A stretch of 64,000 nucleotides of DNA from Acanthochlamys bracteata (GCA_019914995.1 CM034129.1:558001-622000), one strand, 5' to 3'. Positions 26,346 to 38,800 are shown, counted from the stretch's first letter. The notes: generated from the sequence alone by a model not told the origin. A program made the numbers and translations.

Positions 26346-27395
26346 ATGCCAGCTAATTCCACCTCCGCTGCCACCACCTCCGCCATCGCCACCTCCACCT
26401 CCACCACCTCCGCCGAATTGGTATCTCCACCTCCGCCATGGTGGGACTTGCTCGCCGGCGTCGCATGGGAATCTCGCCGCGTTGTCTCCTCTCACTCCCG
26501 CCACTTTCTCGCTCTCTCCGTTCTGTTTCTCCTCCCTCTCTCTTCTCTCCTCATCTCCTCCCCTTCTCTTCTCCACTTTTTCGTCCCTTCTTCAAACCCT
26601 AACAACCCTTCAATCTCTCCGCCGCAATCTCTCCTCCAGGCCCATCGCCACGTCAGCATCATCGTCACTCCCGCTGCAGTTCTCCTCCCTCTCTTCTCCG
26701 CGATCACCGCACTCCTCGCTGCTGCTACGATACCTCACAGCGCTCGCCACTCGTTCTTTTCGCGCCCTGTTAAAATTCTCTGTGCTCTCTCTTCGATTCC
26801 TTATTCCCTCCTCCGCCTTGTTTCTGCTGTTGTCGCTGCTGTGATCGCTATAATTTGTTCACTAGCACTTCTTTTATCTCTCCTTGCCCTATCGCTACGA
26901 TTTGTTCCGATCGCGCCTGCTGTTTTATACTCGTTTTTTGGTTGCTTGGTTGTGATCGGATTTATTTACTTGTGGACGAAATGGTCGCTTGCGGTGGTAA
27001 TTGCAGTGATCGAATCTGGTAATTGGGGATTTTCACCTCTCCGAAGAAGCGTGGTATTGACGATTGGCATGCGGTCTGCTGCACTATGCATCAATCTGTT
27101 TTTCGGAATAACAATTGGGACAATTTTGTGGGGGTTCAGTCTCCGTCCAGATGATGATGGAAGGGAAACAGCGGAAATTGTTCCTCTGGTGGCTAGCACG
27201 GTGTTCGGTTCAGCAGCAACTGCGGTGCTGATGCTGTACTGGCTTGTTGCGACAACAGTGTTGTATTTGTACTGCAAAGCGTTGCATGGAGAGCTTGCAG
27301 GAGAGATTGCTGAGGAATTTGCTTGGGAGTATATTTGCTTGCCGTTTGATGAGGAGAAGGTGCCACATATGGTCTCAGTGGTTGTTCGCCAGTGA
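26346..27395 (+). CDS. Intronless plant multi-pass membrane protein, function unknown
   Basis: A single uninterrupted frame of 349 aa. The first ATG in frame is at 26346; the frame is open further upstream but only from a TTG. After a Ser/Thr/Pro-rich start (residues 1-30) comes ESRRVVSSHSRHFLALSVL and then about six hydrophobic stretches. Two are near residues 45-70 and 95-125; the others cluster between about 135 and 320. The C-terminus is acidic (EEFAWEYICLPFDEEKVP). It resembles a plant-specific family of uncharacterised polytopic membrane proteins found in several copies per genome; I know no assigned function. The coding region is strongly C/T-rich at its 5' end and near-neutral later. 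An intact frame and conserved-looking membrane layout argue that it is a working gene. Confidence 0.8.
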   Translation: MPANSTSAATTSAIATSTSTTSAELVSPPPPWWDLLAGVAWESRRVVSSHSRHFLALSVLFLLPLSSLLISSPSLLHFFVPSSNPNNPSISPPQSLLQAHRHVSIIVTPAAVLLPLFSAITALLAAATIPHSARHSFFSRPVKILCALSSIPYSLLRLVSAVVAAVIAIICSLALLLSLLALSLRFVPIAPAVLYSFFGCLVVIGFIYLWTKWSLAVVIAVIESGNWGFSPLRRSVVLTIGMRSAALCINLFFGITIGTILWGFSLRPDDDGRETAEIVPLVASTVFGSAATAVLMLYWLVATTVLYLYCKALHGELAGEIAEEFAWEYICLPFDEEKVPHMVSVVVRQ

Positions 27396-30294
27396 TGAGT
27401 GGTGAGAAATAATTGCCACCCTCTTAAAGTTTGGGAATATGTTATGCTTGTGTGTTATATACTAAGAAAAAGTGGAGTGTCATGTATATTTGCATGAATC
27501 ATAGTGTAAGATCAAAACTGACTTGTAAAAACATATATTAGTATTGTATCAATATGTAAGAATTAATTAAGAATAACCCAGTCCCAATTTTCGGAGAGTT
27601 TAAATAGACTTTCTTCTTGCATCAGACACGTTAGTCCAGTTCAAAAATTGGTCATTTCTGTTAAGGACCTTCATATCCTTCAGGAAAGTACTTCGGTTGA
27701 TTTTGCCCATTTTACATCCAAGATTAGAGTTAGATGGTAGAAGAACCTTCTTAAGTTAGGAGTAGAAGCAATTAGGTCAGATTCTTGGTTCATTAGCTAA
27801 TGTCACTATGTTGAATACCATGCTTGTCGATAATTTTATGTTGTTCTTGTTATGCAACTGCTATCTAGAAAAAAGAAAAAAAAATCGTAAAAGATTGGTT
27901 TCAGATGATATCATAATGAGTTATCTGTAATTCTTTTTTCAGATGATATCATAATGAGTTTTCTGTAATGCTTTCTCATTTGACGTCATTCTATCCTATC
28001 AGAGTTGCTCTTCTTGGTGGTTCTAATCGCTTTTTAATACTTGGTAGAGAATTATGCCTAAGAACATCAACCAAGGGGTGGTTTGATGTCTCTTGTTCTC
28101 TTCTGGATTATGGCAGAACCTGTTTGATAAATCCAATTGTTGAGATAATACCAGGGGTGTATGAGCATCTATTGTAGGTTTCTCTATTGCTGTAAGCATA
28201 CAAGCTCATATATCTATCATGTTCTCTTTAGATTATGATGTGCTACTTGTACTTTGCGATCAACTATATTGAATGCTTTTTTATGTTATTTCTTCCTAAT
28301 ATTTTTATTTACTACAGAGGCGAATATTTATGAAGGTAATAGTCTAAAGTATCTCTAAGGACTGTCTCATTTTAATATCAACTTTTGGTGTTTACATAAT
28401 TTTTAATGTGTTGCCATTATTGATGTTGCCGAGAGTCATTGTCTCTTTGTTTTATGACTTCAGATTGCTGTATCCTCGAATAATGTTGAGATGTCCCTTA
28501 ATCTGACCTCTTTAGGATAAGGGGACTGAAGAGTACCAATGACTTATTGCTTGACATGCCAATTAAAAGATTGTTATATGCTCTATTTTAAGAGATCATT
28601 TTGTATGACATATGCTTGCAATCTGTTATTGAATTCTAATGGTTTAGGCAATTTCACCTGGAGTATGTTGACTGTCATTGACTCACTGCAGTATGATGCT
28701 CTCCTAAATATGAGATGTCAATTCTGCTTATGGTAAGTTGCACTGGATTGAGATTTACACCATTACTGATTTATCCAGTAATAAGCTATGGAATAGGAAT
28801 CAATGAGATGCAATATAGGGGAGTAATAGCCGTGCAATAAGCAACTATTTCACATCCCTATATATTCTTTTGCTATGGTCAGAAGGTACCTGCTGAAGTG
28901 CTACAATGTGGTTTAAACATAGTATTATCTGCATAGTATTGCAGGAAGTTTGTAAGCAGATCTATAGGTTGAATTAAGCACTTGTGGAATGGTTGTTGTA
29001 CATTTGATGTTGGTATCCGATAATTTTGTAATGGCGCTTAGTTAATTATTACATAATTCATTCCTTACATATTTTTTGTACTAGAATTTGGCTCATGCAT
29101 CTACCTAGCTGCTCAACCCTTTGAGTGCTTGATTATTTGCTGGGCTACCGTTGTTTTTACGATCTCTTGTTTTCTTAATCAATGTGTTTGTGAGCGGCTT
29201 CAACTTATGTTTGCCAAGCCAATCTACATTGAACTAGGTGTGAAAATTTTTTTCGAAGGGGAAATCCATAGTTCTCTTGTACCTACGAACTCTTTCCTAA
29301 GTTTAAACTCGTAAGTTCCTGCTGATGTTAGAAACTTCGTTGTGTATAGATTTCGTCTCAACAAATCTCTAAAATCTTATCCTGATTGATTCGGACTCTT
29401 TTATATACATAGAGCTTTACCAACACTGTTCTTTTTCCCTCAAAAAGTTTCATCTCTAATTCACTTCAAAGTAAAAATTAAAATTTAATTTAATTTTTGG
29501 GCTAAAAATTTAACTTTCAAATTTTAAATTTTAAAAGTAAAAAATTTATTTTCAAACCCACTTTTCGAACTTGTAGAGTAAGTCATTTTCGAACTTTATT
29601 TTTTAAAATTTATTTTTAAAATTTATTTTTAAAAATTCAGTTTTGAAAAATCACGTCCATAATTTGTTACATAATTTGGTAACTTAAATTAATTAATTAA
29701 TTTGAACTACAGATGATAGGAAAGAGTGGTATGCATACATTGTTGCACCCAGGTGGATCAGTGATTCAGGCCATAGGGTTCCTTTCTCTCAAATTCAAGG
29801 AAGCGTGTCTGTAGCTGCGAAATAATCCCTAGTCTAAAGGGCTTTTCTATAAAGTTTCTTTCAAATATTCGTAACTGAATTTTATGAAAGAAAAAATTTA
29901 AAAATAAAATTTTTAAAAAATAAAATAAAAATAAAATTCAGTATTTATATTTTAATAAATTTTAAAAATATATTAAAAATTAAAAAATATAATTATATTA
30001 AAAAATATATAAATTAAAAAATTAAAATTAAAATTCTACATATAAAAATAAAATTTTAAATTTTTTATATAATTAAAATATAAAAATTATTAGGAACTCA
30101 ATATAACAAAAAACAAGTTACGTTTGAAACACTCCCTTATCTTTAACAGTCCAGGATAGGCTGACTCGGCCGATAAACTGTTTGTATTCAAAATAAATGT
30201 CCAATAGCTCAAATAAACTTTGCTTGAAGCAGCATTTACAGCAGCCATCGCAGAGCCAAATTCCATCACCCTGGCACCGTTGTTGATCTCACTA
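27396..30294. other. Intergenic DNA without a supportable gene
   Basis: The first part is the likely 3' UTR of the upstream gene. A short direct repeat (CAGATGATATCATAATGAGTT) occurs twice at about 27900-27965. From about 29450 the DNA becomes very AT-rich. Open frames are short and lack family features. Confidence 0.5.
29839..30136. repeat. AT-rich element with inverted ends (MITE-like)
   Basis: Both ends carry, in inverted orientation, GGG followed by a TTTC-AAA-CGTAACT block around an AT-rich core. I could not define a convincing target-site duplication. It lies about 160 bases upstream of the ALG11 relic start. Confidence 0.4.
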
Positions 30295-32206
30295 ATGATC
30301 CCTGCTCTCTTCGCTCTTCTGGTAGCGCCGCTCGCTGTGGCCGTGATTGCCGGACGGAGACGGCGAAGGGGCGGCGGTGGGATTCTTTCACCCGTTTACC
30401 AATGATGGAGGCGGAGGGGAACGCGTTCTATGGTGCGCTATGCGGGCGGTACAGGAAGAACACCCCAGCATCGACTGCGCCATCTTCACCGGTGATGCTG
30501 GCGTCACGCCGGAGTCGCTTGGCGCCCGTGCCCTTGAGCGTTTCGGCCTTCAACTACTTCGCCCGCTTCTGGTAATTAAAATTTTTTAAGCTGCAGTAGC
30601 TGATAGGCATGTTAGAGGTTTCCTGTTGCTGTCTATGTTTCTACTGGGAGAATCAGTGCAAAAAGGCCTAGGTACGGTTGTAGAATTAGTTCAACAACTT
30701 TCAAGTGGAAACTGCTTGTCGATTATCTGATGCTTGGAATATTAGATATGAAACTGATCTTGCTGAATTCTAAAAGATCATGTACTTCATCCACCGATTG
30801 CACGTATCTTCAATAGTGTTGAAAGCAATATGTTTGCGGAGTAATAGAGCAGTACTTTCTGATTATTGATGTTGCAATTTCCTATCTCAGGTTGTGAGCT
30901 TATCAAGAAGGAAGTGGGTGGAGGAGAGAACATATCCTCACTTCACTATGATTGGTCAGAGTTTGGGATCGATGTGTCTTGCATTGGAGGCTTTGTGGAA
31001 GTTTACTCCTCAGTTTTATTTTGATACAAGTGGTTATGCTTTCACATATCCATTAGCTAGGTTGTTTGGGTGTAAAGTTCTTTGCTACACTCATTATCCA
31101 ACAATCAGTTCAGATATGGTTTCACGTGTGCAGCAGCGAAGCTCAATGTATAACAATAATGCCCTTATTGCAAATAGGTAGTATCTTCAACTTATGATAG
31201 TATATGCAACATCCATGCACATAAACAATGATCTAGATGGAGCCCTTTTAGTACTTGGAAATCTGCAATCTAGCTCTTAGAACGATTGTGAGATACTGGA
31301 GTTTAGTTAATTTAAATCAATTCAACCACAATAAGCTGTCGTTTTGTAGTTATTGCGGTACTTGTTTTCTCCTAAGTTATCTATCTTGTCCATTAAATTC
31401 TTTATATCGACATTTCTTAGGTACATCTTCATCTTCTTATGTATAGAAATATGGTATGACATGGATAAACAAGAATAGAGCATATTTTGGGTCTTCATTG
31501 TCGTACTTTTTGAAGATGTTCTTGTTGCTGTTTGGATGTATGTTTCTCAACCGACTGTAAAACTACTTGCTGCTACTTACAAGCCTTTTCCTAAGACAGC
31601 ATGTGGCTATCTCGAAGCAAGGTCATCTACTATACATTATTCAGTTGGCTTTATGGGAGAGTGGGCTCTTGTGCGCATATTGTTATGGTAAATTCCTCAT
31701 GGACAAGAGCTCATATTGAGAAATTGTGGAAAATACCAGAGCGTATCAAGAGAGTTTACCCTCCATGTGATACTTCAGCTCTCCAGGTATGCTCTTCTTT
31801 GTTTGCTTAGTAAATCTCTATATCTTCTATTCCATGTGGTTCTCTTAATTAACAATCATGTTGCATATTATGTGCTTGATTATTAGTATCCGGTATCTAC
31901 AGATGAAAAACTAGGTGGGAAGAAGCTATCAGTGTCCTGTGTTGTCATTAGTTGGACGTGTCATGTAATTGATCAACTTTCTGAATAAGGAAGACTTCTT
32001 CTGTGTTTTTCTATTTTATGCTGACCAATATGAGTATAAATTAGTACAATTTCAGCGGTCCAAAGTGTTACTAAATGTTTTGCTTTAACAGCTGGTGTAC
32101 TTGGTTGAATTAGCTTGAAGACACCTCAAAAAGTTGATCAAATACTACAAATCAAAGTTCAATTTGAACTCTTTGTAGCTCTCAGAATATAGGTTTATGC
32201 TATGAA

Positions 32207-32272
32207 TGTGCCATTACATATGACTACTTTCTACAGATTTAATTATTTTCCTTCAATTTTCCTTGTGCAACT
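32207..32272 (+). repeat. 66-bp direct repeat, left copy flanking the insertion
   Basis: These 66 bases match 33773-33838 with a single mismatch. The right copy runs on into the acceptor side of ALG11 intron 3; the left copy stops where the fold-back begins. Together they bracket exactly 1,500 bases. Confidence 0.85.
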
Positions 32273-32962
32273 TGATAAACACACATTTACATACATTTTG
32301 ATGTCATATTTATATAATATAAATGATATTTTATTATTATTATTGTGAATTAATTGAATTATTTTTGTGTGTTAGGTAAACAACTAAAAAGAAGGAAAAC
32401 ATTGAAGAAAATCAAAAGAAGCTAGCACGAGGAGGAATGGGCTTCAACTCAGCCCATTTAAGTGTTAAAGTTTAACAAGAATGAGAGAGTCAAAAGTCAA
32501 CGACATGCTAAAAGTTTTAAATCTTCCGTGGATCCATCCACTCATCCGTGTGGAATCAACTGAGCCATAAAGCTAGCTTGATAAGCATTAAGGGGGAGGA
32601 GGATCATGCACATGGCCAGAGGGGCCCATTTCGCCCATGTGAGCTTTAAGAAAAGAAAAAAAGAAAATGTCACTTATGGCTCGGTTGATTCCACACGGAT
32701 GAGTGGATGGATCCACGGAAGATTTAAAACTTTTAGCATGTCGTTGACTTTTGCCTCTCTCATTCTTGTTAAACTTAACCACTTAAATGGGCTGAGTTGA
32801 AGCCCATTCCTCCTCGTGATAGCTTCTTTTGATTTTCTTCAATGTTTTCCTTCTTTTTAATTTTTTTACCTAACACAAGAATAATTCACAATAATGATAA
32901 TAATATATCATTTATATTATATAAATATAACATTAAAATGTATGTAAATGTGTGTTTATCAA
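32272..32962. mobile_element. Fold-back element with arms of about 290-300 bp
   Basis: The left arm (32272-32570) and right arm (32674-32962) are near-perfect inverted copies around a spacer of about 103 bases. The outer ends are TTGATAAACACACATTTACA and its complement. Arm identity is high over the full length, including an inner block around GGATCCATCCA(C)TCATCCGTG. No transposase frame is present. It could be a non-autonomous fold-back or MITE-type element. A transcript through it would form a long double-stranded hairpin, so it is a candidate source of small RNAs. It lies in intron 3 of the ALG11 relic. Confidence 0.85.
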
Positions 32963-33772
32963 ATACTCTCAAGTTCAAATTTTTGCTAGTCCTCGAGCAA
33001 AACAATTAAAAAGTATATGTATTATTCTTTTCATAATTTTATTCTCATCGAACTTAATTTCTACGCATAGCTGTAAAGAATATTATAAGCATAATAAACA
33101 ATTAACACCGCTTACAAGTTCCCTGAAATGCACTGTATAGTAATCAAATCAACTCAACCTCGCATTCAAAGAACATATGCAACATACTAGAAGGAAGTCT
33201 AGAGTTCAATATTTATAATTTGTTTAGAAATCATCTCCCCACTGTACATACAATTTTTAAAGATTTATTTCAAATGTTGTAATGAATGAAGTCAAACTTA
33301 AGGAGTTGTCAAAACACAAAGAAACTAAGAGCACGTTGAACTTCAAAAGGAACAAGGTATAGTCAAGCATTGGCCTAATTTTGCGACTTTTTTATTTTAT
33401 TTAGCTGTTCTTTGTTTAGCATTGCATTTTACAATGTATACGCGAGTTTTTTTTCTCTTTCTTTATCCTTGTTCTTTTAAAGACTCTTTATAACTCTGTA
33501 CTTCAACTATCCCTACGAATTGAAAACAAGACAAAATAACATAAAAAATACTAAGATCAACTCTAAATTTCGCATTGCATGGTGATAGATATCATCACTC
33601 ATTACAGACTATGAAATAAAAAATTCTTTATAAAGTGTATTCAATTGCATTGTCTAGAATGATAAAATTTTATCAACTCAATTATATACAACACAACTTA
33701 TAAGAAGAAAGTAAGCTTAGTTAATAAGAATATTATAGGAACAAACTTAATAATAATTCTAGTTTCGAAAGC
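32963..33772. other. Unassigned remainder of the 1.5 kb insertion
   Basis: AT-rich DNA without a coding frame, between the fold-back and the right 66-bp copy. It may be part of the same inserted segment. I recognise no element family. Confidence 0.4.
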
Positions 33773-33838
33773 TGTGCCATTACATATGACTACTTTCTAC
33801 TGATTTAATTATTTTCCTTCAATTTTCCTTGTGCAACT
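33773..33838 (+). repeat. 66-bp direct repeat, right copy flanking the insertion
   Basis: Second copy of the repeat at 32207-32272. It continues directly into intron sequence and then exon 4 of the ALG11 relic at 33866, so this copy, or the fusion of both, is probably the ancestral intron end. Confidence 0.85.
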
Positions 33839-34778
33839 GATAGGCAACCGTATGTTGGCAAGCAGGTCCTACCTCTGGAGAGGTCAGTTGTAAGTCCGGC
33901 TTTTATATCAGTTGCCCAAATTCGTCCTGAAAAGGTTAGTTGCTGCCTTACTGGCCCTTCTCTTTGACATGATATCTAGCTATATTATTGGGTTTTTTTT
34001 TAGATACTTTTTTCGTTGCTTCTCTAGTAGGCTCATGATCTTCAGCTTGAAGCATTTGCTCGTGCTTTTAGAAGGCTTGGTCCAGAATTGTCTCAACCAA
34101 AGCTGTTGTTTGTTGGTAGTTGCCGGAATAAGGAAGATGAAGAAAGATTGAACAAACTGAAGGATAGATCTGATTCATTGAGTTTGGATGGTTATGTTGA
34201 ATTCCACAAGGATGTAAGATACAGGTATATCTCCACCTGTTCTGATGAAGTTGCAGGTTTGTTTTAGTATAGACTAATAATTTCTCTTTGTTGTATCCTT
34301 TCAAGTTGAAAGTTTGCTCGCTTTCCTTAAATAGAGAGCTTGTTGAGCTTCTGGGAAGTGCAGTTGCTGGGCTTCACTCTATGATAGATGAGCATTTTGG
34401 AATTAGTGTCGTGGAATACATTGCGTCCTATGCCATTCCAATTGGTAAACCGTTTGTGTCATATTAAGCTCAACTTGGTCCTTTTTCTCTTAGCAAACTG
34501 ATCATCTCTTACTCATTATAATGGTTTTCCTCTGTTTCAGCACATAATTCTGCAGGTCCCAAGATGGACATAGTTAAAGATGAAGACGGCTGTCAGGCAG
34601 GTTTTTTTAGCTTCAGATGTAGAAGAGTATTCTGATGCAATCCTTGAAGTTCTAAAAATGCCAGAGCCAGAGAGGCTTGTTATGGCAGCAGCTGCAAGGA
34701 AACGTGCCCAGAGATTCTCACAGGAAAAGTTCTACGATGATTTTTAAGGCTTCCATACGGGAGGCCTTCTCAGCCTGA

Positions 34779-35363
34779 CAGATACTCATCTCAGTAATTC
34801 TTCTGGGGTTCAATTGGCATTTAGGTGGAGCTTGTAGAGCTTACGCTAATTTTTTCGTTCAGACTTAACAGTAAATTAGCTAACCTCCAACATGTCGAAA
34901 ATATAGTTTGCAAACAGAAGAAAATCCTATTGTACTTCTTTTTTTTTTTCTCTGTTTTCCGATTTGGAGTTTGTATGGATGAAGACAAGACATGCTCTGT
35001 GAATTATGATTTACGTAAAGCACTTCGGTGGAAGTGTTGTTCTGTACTGAAAGTTTTTTTGTGTAGGGAATGAAGCTGCTAATGTTTTGTTCACAAATTT
35101 GACGAGGACATGAAAGGTCCAATTCTTTTTTTTAGCAAATCATGATCTACGTTTATCCCTTTAAACATGTTTATCTAGAGAGTAAATTCAATAAATTTGA
35201 GTTTTGAAAAATTAATATAAAAAATTAAATTAAAAATTAAAATATTTAATTAAAAAATAAAATTTATGATAATAAAATACGATCTAAAATCGTCACTATT
35301 TTTAAATGCCAATTTTACCCTTGTACAGTGTAAAACGCTTCCAAGTTGCTTGAGTTATCATAA
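34779..35363. other. Intergenic stretch between ALG11 relic and CCT7
   Basis: Probably the former ALG11 3' UTR followed by AT-rich DNA. No gene is supportable. Confidence 0.5.
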
Positions 35364-35607
35364 GGGCGTGTTTATTTTATGGTTGAATGTGAGTTTTTTT
35401 GAAACTCAATTCATCTAAATTAAAAAATTAAATAAAAAATTAAAAATATTTAATAAAAAATAAATTTATATATTAATAAAATATTTATAATAAATTTTAA
35501 AAATAATTTTTTAAAAAATTTTATTAATAAAATAATTTTATTTTAAATTATATGTATATTTTATATTGAAAGTGAGTTCAAAAAAATTTACTTCGGTAAA
35601 CACGCCC
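35364..35607. mobile_element. Tourist-like MITE (PIF/Harbinger type) upstream of CCT7
   Basis: 244 bases with perfect terminal inverted repeats GGGCGTGTTTA and TAAACACGCCC, an AT-rich core, and a three-base target duplication TAA on both sides (35361-35363 and 35608-35610). These features define Tourist-like MITEs of the PIF/Harbinger superfamily. It ends about 200 bases before the CCT7 start codon. Confidence 0.85.
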
Positions 35608-35753
35608 TAAGCGTAATTATGTAAGCAATGAACACGAATTGCGTACCTTCTCGATCTCTCGAGTCTAATTGAAACCCTCGCACGTGCTTCTCCTTCCCGC
35701 AGTCGCCATTATCATCGATCACTCTCTTCTTCTTCTCCAGCAAAAGCTCTGCA

Positions 35754-35762
35754 AAACCCTAA
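35754..35762 (+). promoter_or_regulatory. Telo-box (AAACCCTAA) in the CCT7 leader or promoter
   Basis: An exact AAACCCTAA lies 49 bases upstream of the CCT7 ATG, within a CT-rich stretch (TCTTCTTCTTCTCC). This pairing is common in plant genes for translation and protein folding. Confidence 0.5.
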
Positions 35763-35810
35763 TCCTAAATCTCGCCATTCCGGCGGAGATCTAGTGAGTT
35801 TGCGGCAGCA

Positions 35811-38800
35811 ATGGCTGCAATGCTGCAACCGCAGATCATACTGTTGAAGGAAGGTACGGATACATCGCAAGGAAAGGCGCAGGTTGTGAGCAACATCAAT
35901 GCCTGCGCTGCTGTTGCCGATGTTGTTCGTACAACTCTTGGACCCCGCGGCATGGATAAGCTTATTCACGATGAGAAGGGGAACACCACGATCTCCAATG
36001 ACGGCGCTACGATCATGAAGATTCTTGATATTATTCACCCCGCTGCTAAGATCCTTGTTGATATAGCCAAATCACAAGATGCTGAGGTTTGAACTCTTTA
36101 CCGTTGTTGTTATTTTTATGGTTTTAGGTTTTGAGTCGCTAGGAGGAGAAGAAACTGTTGAGGAGATTTTCATTCTGTTTGGGGAATCTAGTATGAATAA
36201 TAAAATCTTCGGCTTATTGGATTTGAATGGAGAATTTTGTTAGGTATGCAACAATATGTTAGTTTGCCATTTACTGAGTGATTCCTTCACGATGGTTCGG
36301 TTGATCGACTTTGGGGAAAGCTGGAGAAGGTTGCAGTGACCTTAAAGATAGGCTTCTAACTCTTAATTACATTTCTAAAGTTAATCATTTCATCCAGGTT
36401 GGTGATGGGACCACTACGGTTGTGATTCTTGCGGGTGAGTTCTTAAAGGAGGCAAAACCTTTCATCGAGGACGGTGTGCATCCTCAGAACCTTATAAGAA
36501 GCTATCGTGTAGCTGGTCACTTGGTAACTCTCTTAGCTACTTTACTTTGTTGGTTATGTAAGCTTTGCAGATTTCATTTAAAGCCCTGTTTTTCTGGGCT
36601 ACAGGCAATTGAGAAGATCAAGGAGCTTGCAGTAAGCATAGAAGGTAAAAGCCTTGAAGAGAAGAAATCACTTCTAGCAAAATGTGCAGCAACAACGCTT
36701 TCCTCAAAATTAATTGGTGGAGAAAAAGAATTTTTTGCCACTATGGTTGTGGATGCGGTTATTGCTATAGGAAATGATGATAGGTTGAACTTAATTGGGA
36801 TTAAAAAGGTAAGACAATGATATAGGGTGATGCATAGCATCAAATTATGATTATTGGTTACGAGTGGTTTCCGCAATTTTAGGCTTATTGCATGCATTTT
36901 CCTTGAGTTATTCAGAATTAGAATTCAAAGTGGCTTTGACAGTTATGTTTCAATTCCAATCTGCAGGTCCCTGGTGGTAATATGAGGGATTCTTTTCTTG
37001 TTAATGGTGTTGCTTTCAAGAAGACATTTTCTTATGCTGGGTTTGAGCAGCAGCCAAAGAAGTTTCTGAATCCAAAAGTTCTTTTGTTGAACATTGAGTT
37101 AGAACTGAAGTCAGAAAAAGAGAATGCTGAAATAAGGTATATAATCCTGTATTTTGTTTTATATGTTGCACTTCTTGCAATGGCCTTGGAACTTACAAAC
37201 CTGTTTGATAGGCTATCAGACCCAGCACAGTATCAGTCAATTGTTGATGCCGAATGGAATATAATCTATGACAAGTTAGACAAGTGTGTCCAAAGCGGAG
37301 CCAAAATCGTCCTCTCTCGGCTGGCAATTGGTGACCTTGCAACACAGGTATGTTTTGTAAATATTTGTTCAATTGGTTGAATTGATATTTCTGGACTCTA
37401 ATCTATGCTCTTGATACAGTATTTTGCAGATCGTGACATTTTCTGCGCTGGTCGTGTAACAGAAGAAGACCTGCAACGTGTTGCTGCTGCAACAGGTGGA
37501 ACCGTCCAGACTTCTGTTAACAATATCGTCGATGAGGTACTTCCATGTATCGATAATGGTCTCTTTTGTTAATAGTGTTTTTGTTTTGTTGATGATGCAA
37601 CTTTTGTTATGCTGTTAGCAGCCTATAGGATTCTTTATAATGACTTGAGTAATTTGCTATACCTGATCTATACTGATCTGTTTTCATTTCTTCACGATAT
37701 GGGATAGGTTCTTGGCACCTGTGAGCTGTTTGAGGAAAGACAAGTGGGAAATGAGCGATTCAACATTTTCAGTGGTTGCCCTTCTGGTCAAACAGCAACT
37801 ATTGTTCTTCGTGGGGGTGCAGATCAGGTCTGCTATAGTTTATTTTGTGTTCTCTGACATATTTGATTTTTTGCAATGGAACTACATAGGATGCAATTTT
37901 CAATGTGCCAATTTATTTCAGTTCATTGAGGAAGCTGAAAGAAGTTTGCATGATGCAATAATGATTGTCAGGAGAGCTTTAAAAAACTCGACTGTTGTGC
38001 CAGGGGGAGGTGCAATTGATGTAAGTTTGCTTGCAGATAAATTGGTCAAAGTTACTTTATTCTTTAGTTGACTGTAGCAAATTTTGTGTAGATGGAGATA
38101 AGTCGATATTTAAGACAGCATGCGAGAACAATCGCTGGGAAGTCTCAATTGTTCATCAATTCCTATGCCAAGGCTCTTGAGGTTTTTGTATTTCTCCTCC
38201 TATGAGTAACACCTTTATATGAAACTGAAAGATGTCTTGATTTTGTTGTCAATTAATATCTGATGCACTATATCTGCTGCATATTACATATTTTGTGCCA
38301 TTATGCAAGTTTCTCGTGAACTCGTCCTTGTGATCATGACTTGATATTTCATATTCGATTAAGAACCCAATCCTGTTGTCCTGCTGATATCATACTCAGA
38401 TCCTTGCGTTTTCATTATCCTGTCAATATTAGGCCATCTTCTTGAAATTTTGTAAACTAAGTTGCTGAAATAGCCGACATGCAGCGTGTAAGTGAGCATG
38501 CTGCATATGCAGAAAACAGTTTTTGCTAATTGTTCTTCTATTTTTTGCAGGTGATTCCCCGCCAGCTCTGTGACAATGCAGGATTTGATGCCACTGATGT
38601 TTTGAATAAACTTAGACAGAAGCACGCCTCTGGTTGTTATAATTCTCTAGTTCTTTCCCCAATATATGCTCCAGTTACCTGATTAATGAGGTTGATATGA
38701 TTGTACAGGTGAAGGTGCAAATTACGGTGTTGACATCAACACTGGTGGGATTGCAGATTCATTTGCCAATTTTGTCTGGGAACCTGCTGTTGTTAAGGTA

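Larger units (their letters stand above)
30295..34778 (+). pseudogene. ALG11: ALG11-like alpha-1,2-mannosyltransferase, frame-broken copy
   Basis: ALG11 adds the fourth and fifth mannoses to the dolichol-linked N-glycan precursor on the cytosolic face of the ER. Exon-like blocks: 30295-30571, 30891-31177, 31600-31786, 33866-33934, 34031-34224, 34335-34444, 34541-34778. They give the signal anchor ([20 protein letters not shown]), [70 protein letters not shown] and the GT4 motif [11 protein letters not shown]. Three single-base gains break the frame: a G in the run near 30367-30371, a T near 34602-34608 and a T near 34742-34745. The usual Gly after EYxAA is replaced ([10 protein letters not shown]). 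Intron 3 (31787-33865) holds a 1.5 kb insertion. Splice sites remain good, so decay is recent, or the indels are homopolymer assembly errors. Other long genes in the window show none. Confidence 0.8.

Noticed and set aside
32588..32800. Two overlapping open frames at the centre of the fold-back
   Set aside because: They are near-mirror images created by the inverted repeat, not separate coding sequences.
32272..32962. CRISPR-like or rRNA/tRNA structure
   Set aside because: The inverted repeat is a single long pair in plant nuclear DNA; no regularly spaced repeats or RNA gene signatures are present.
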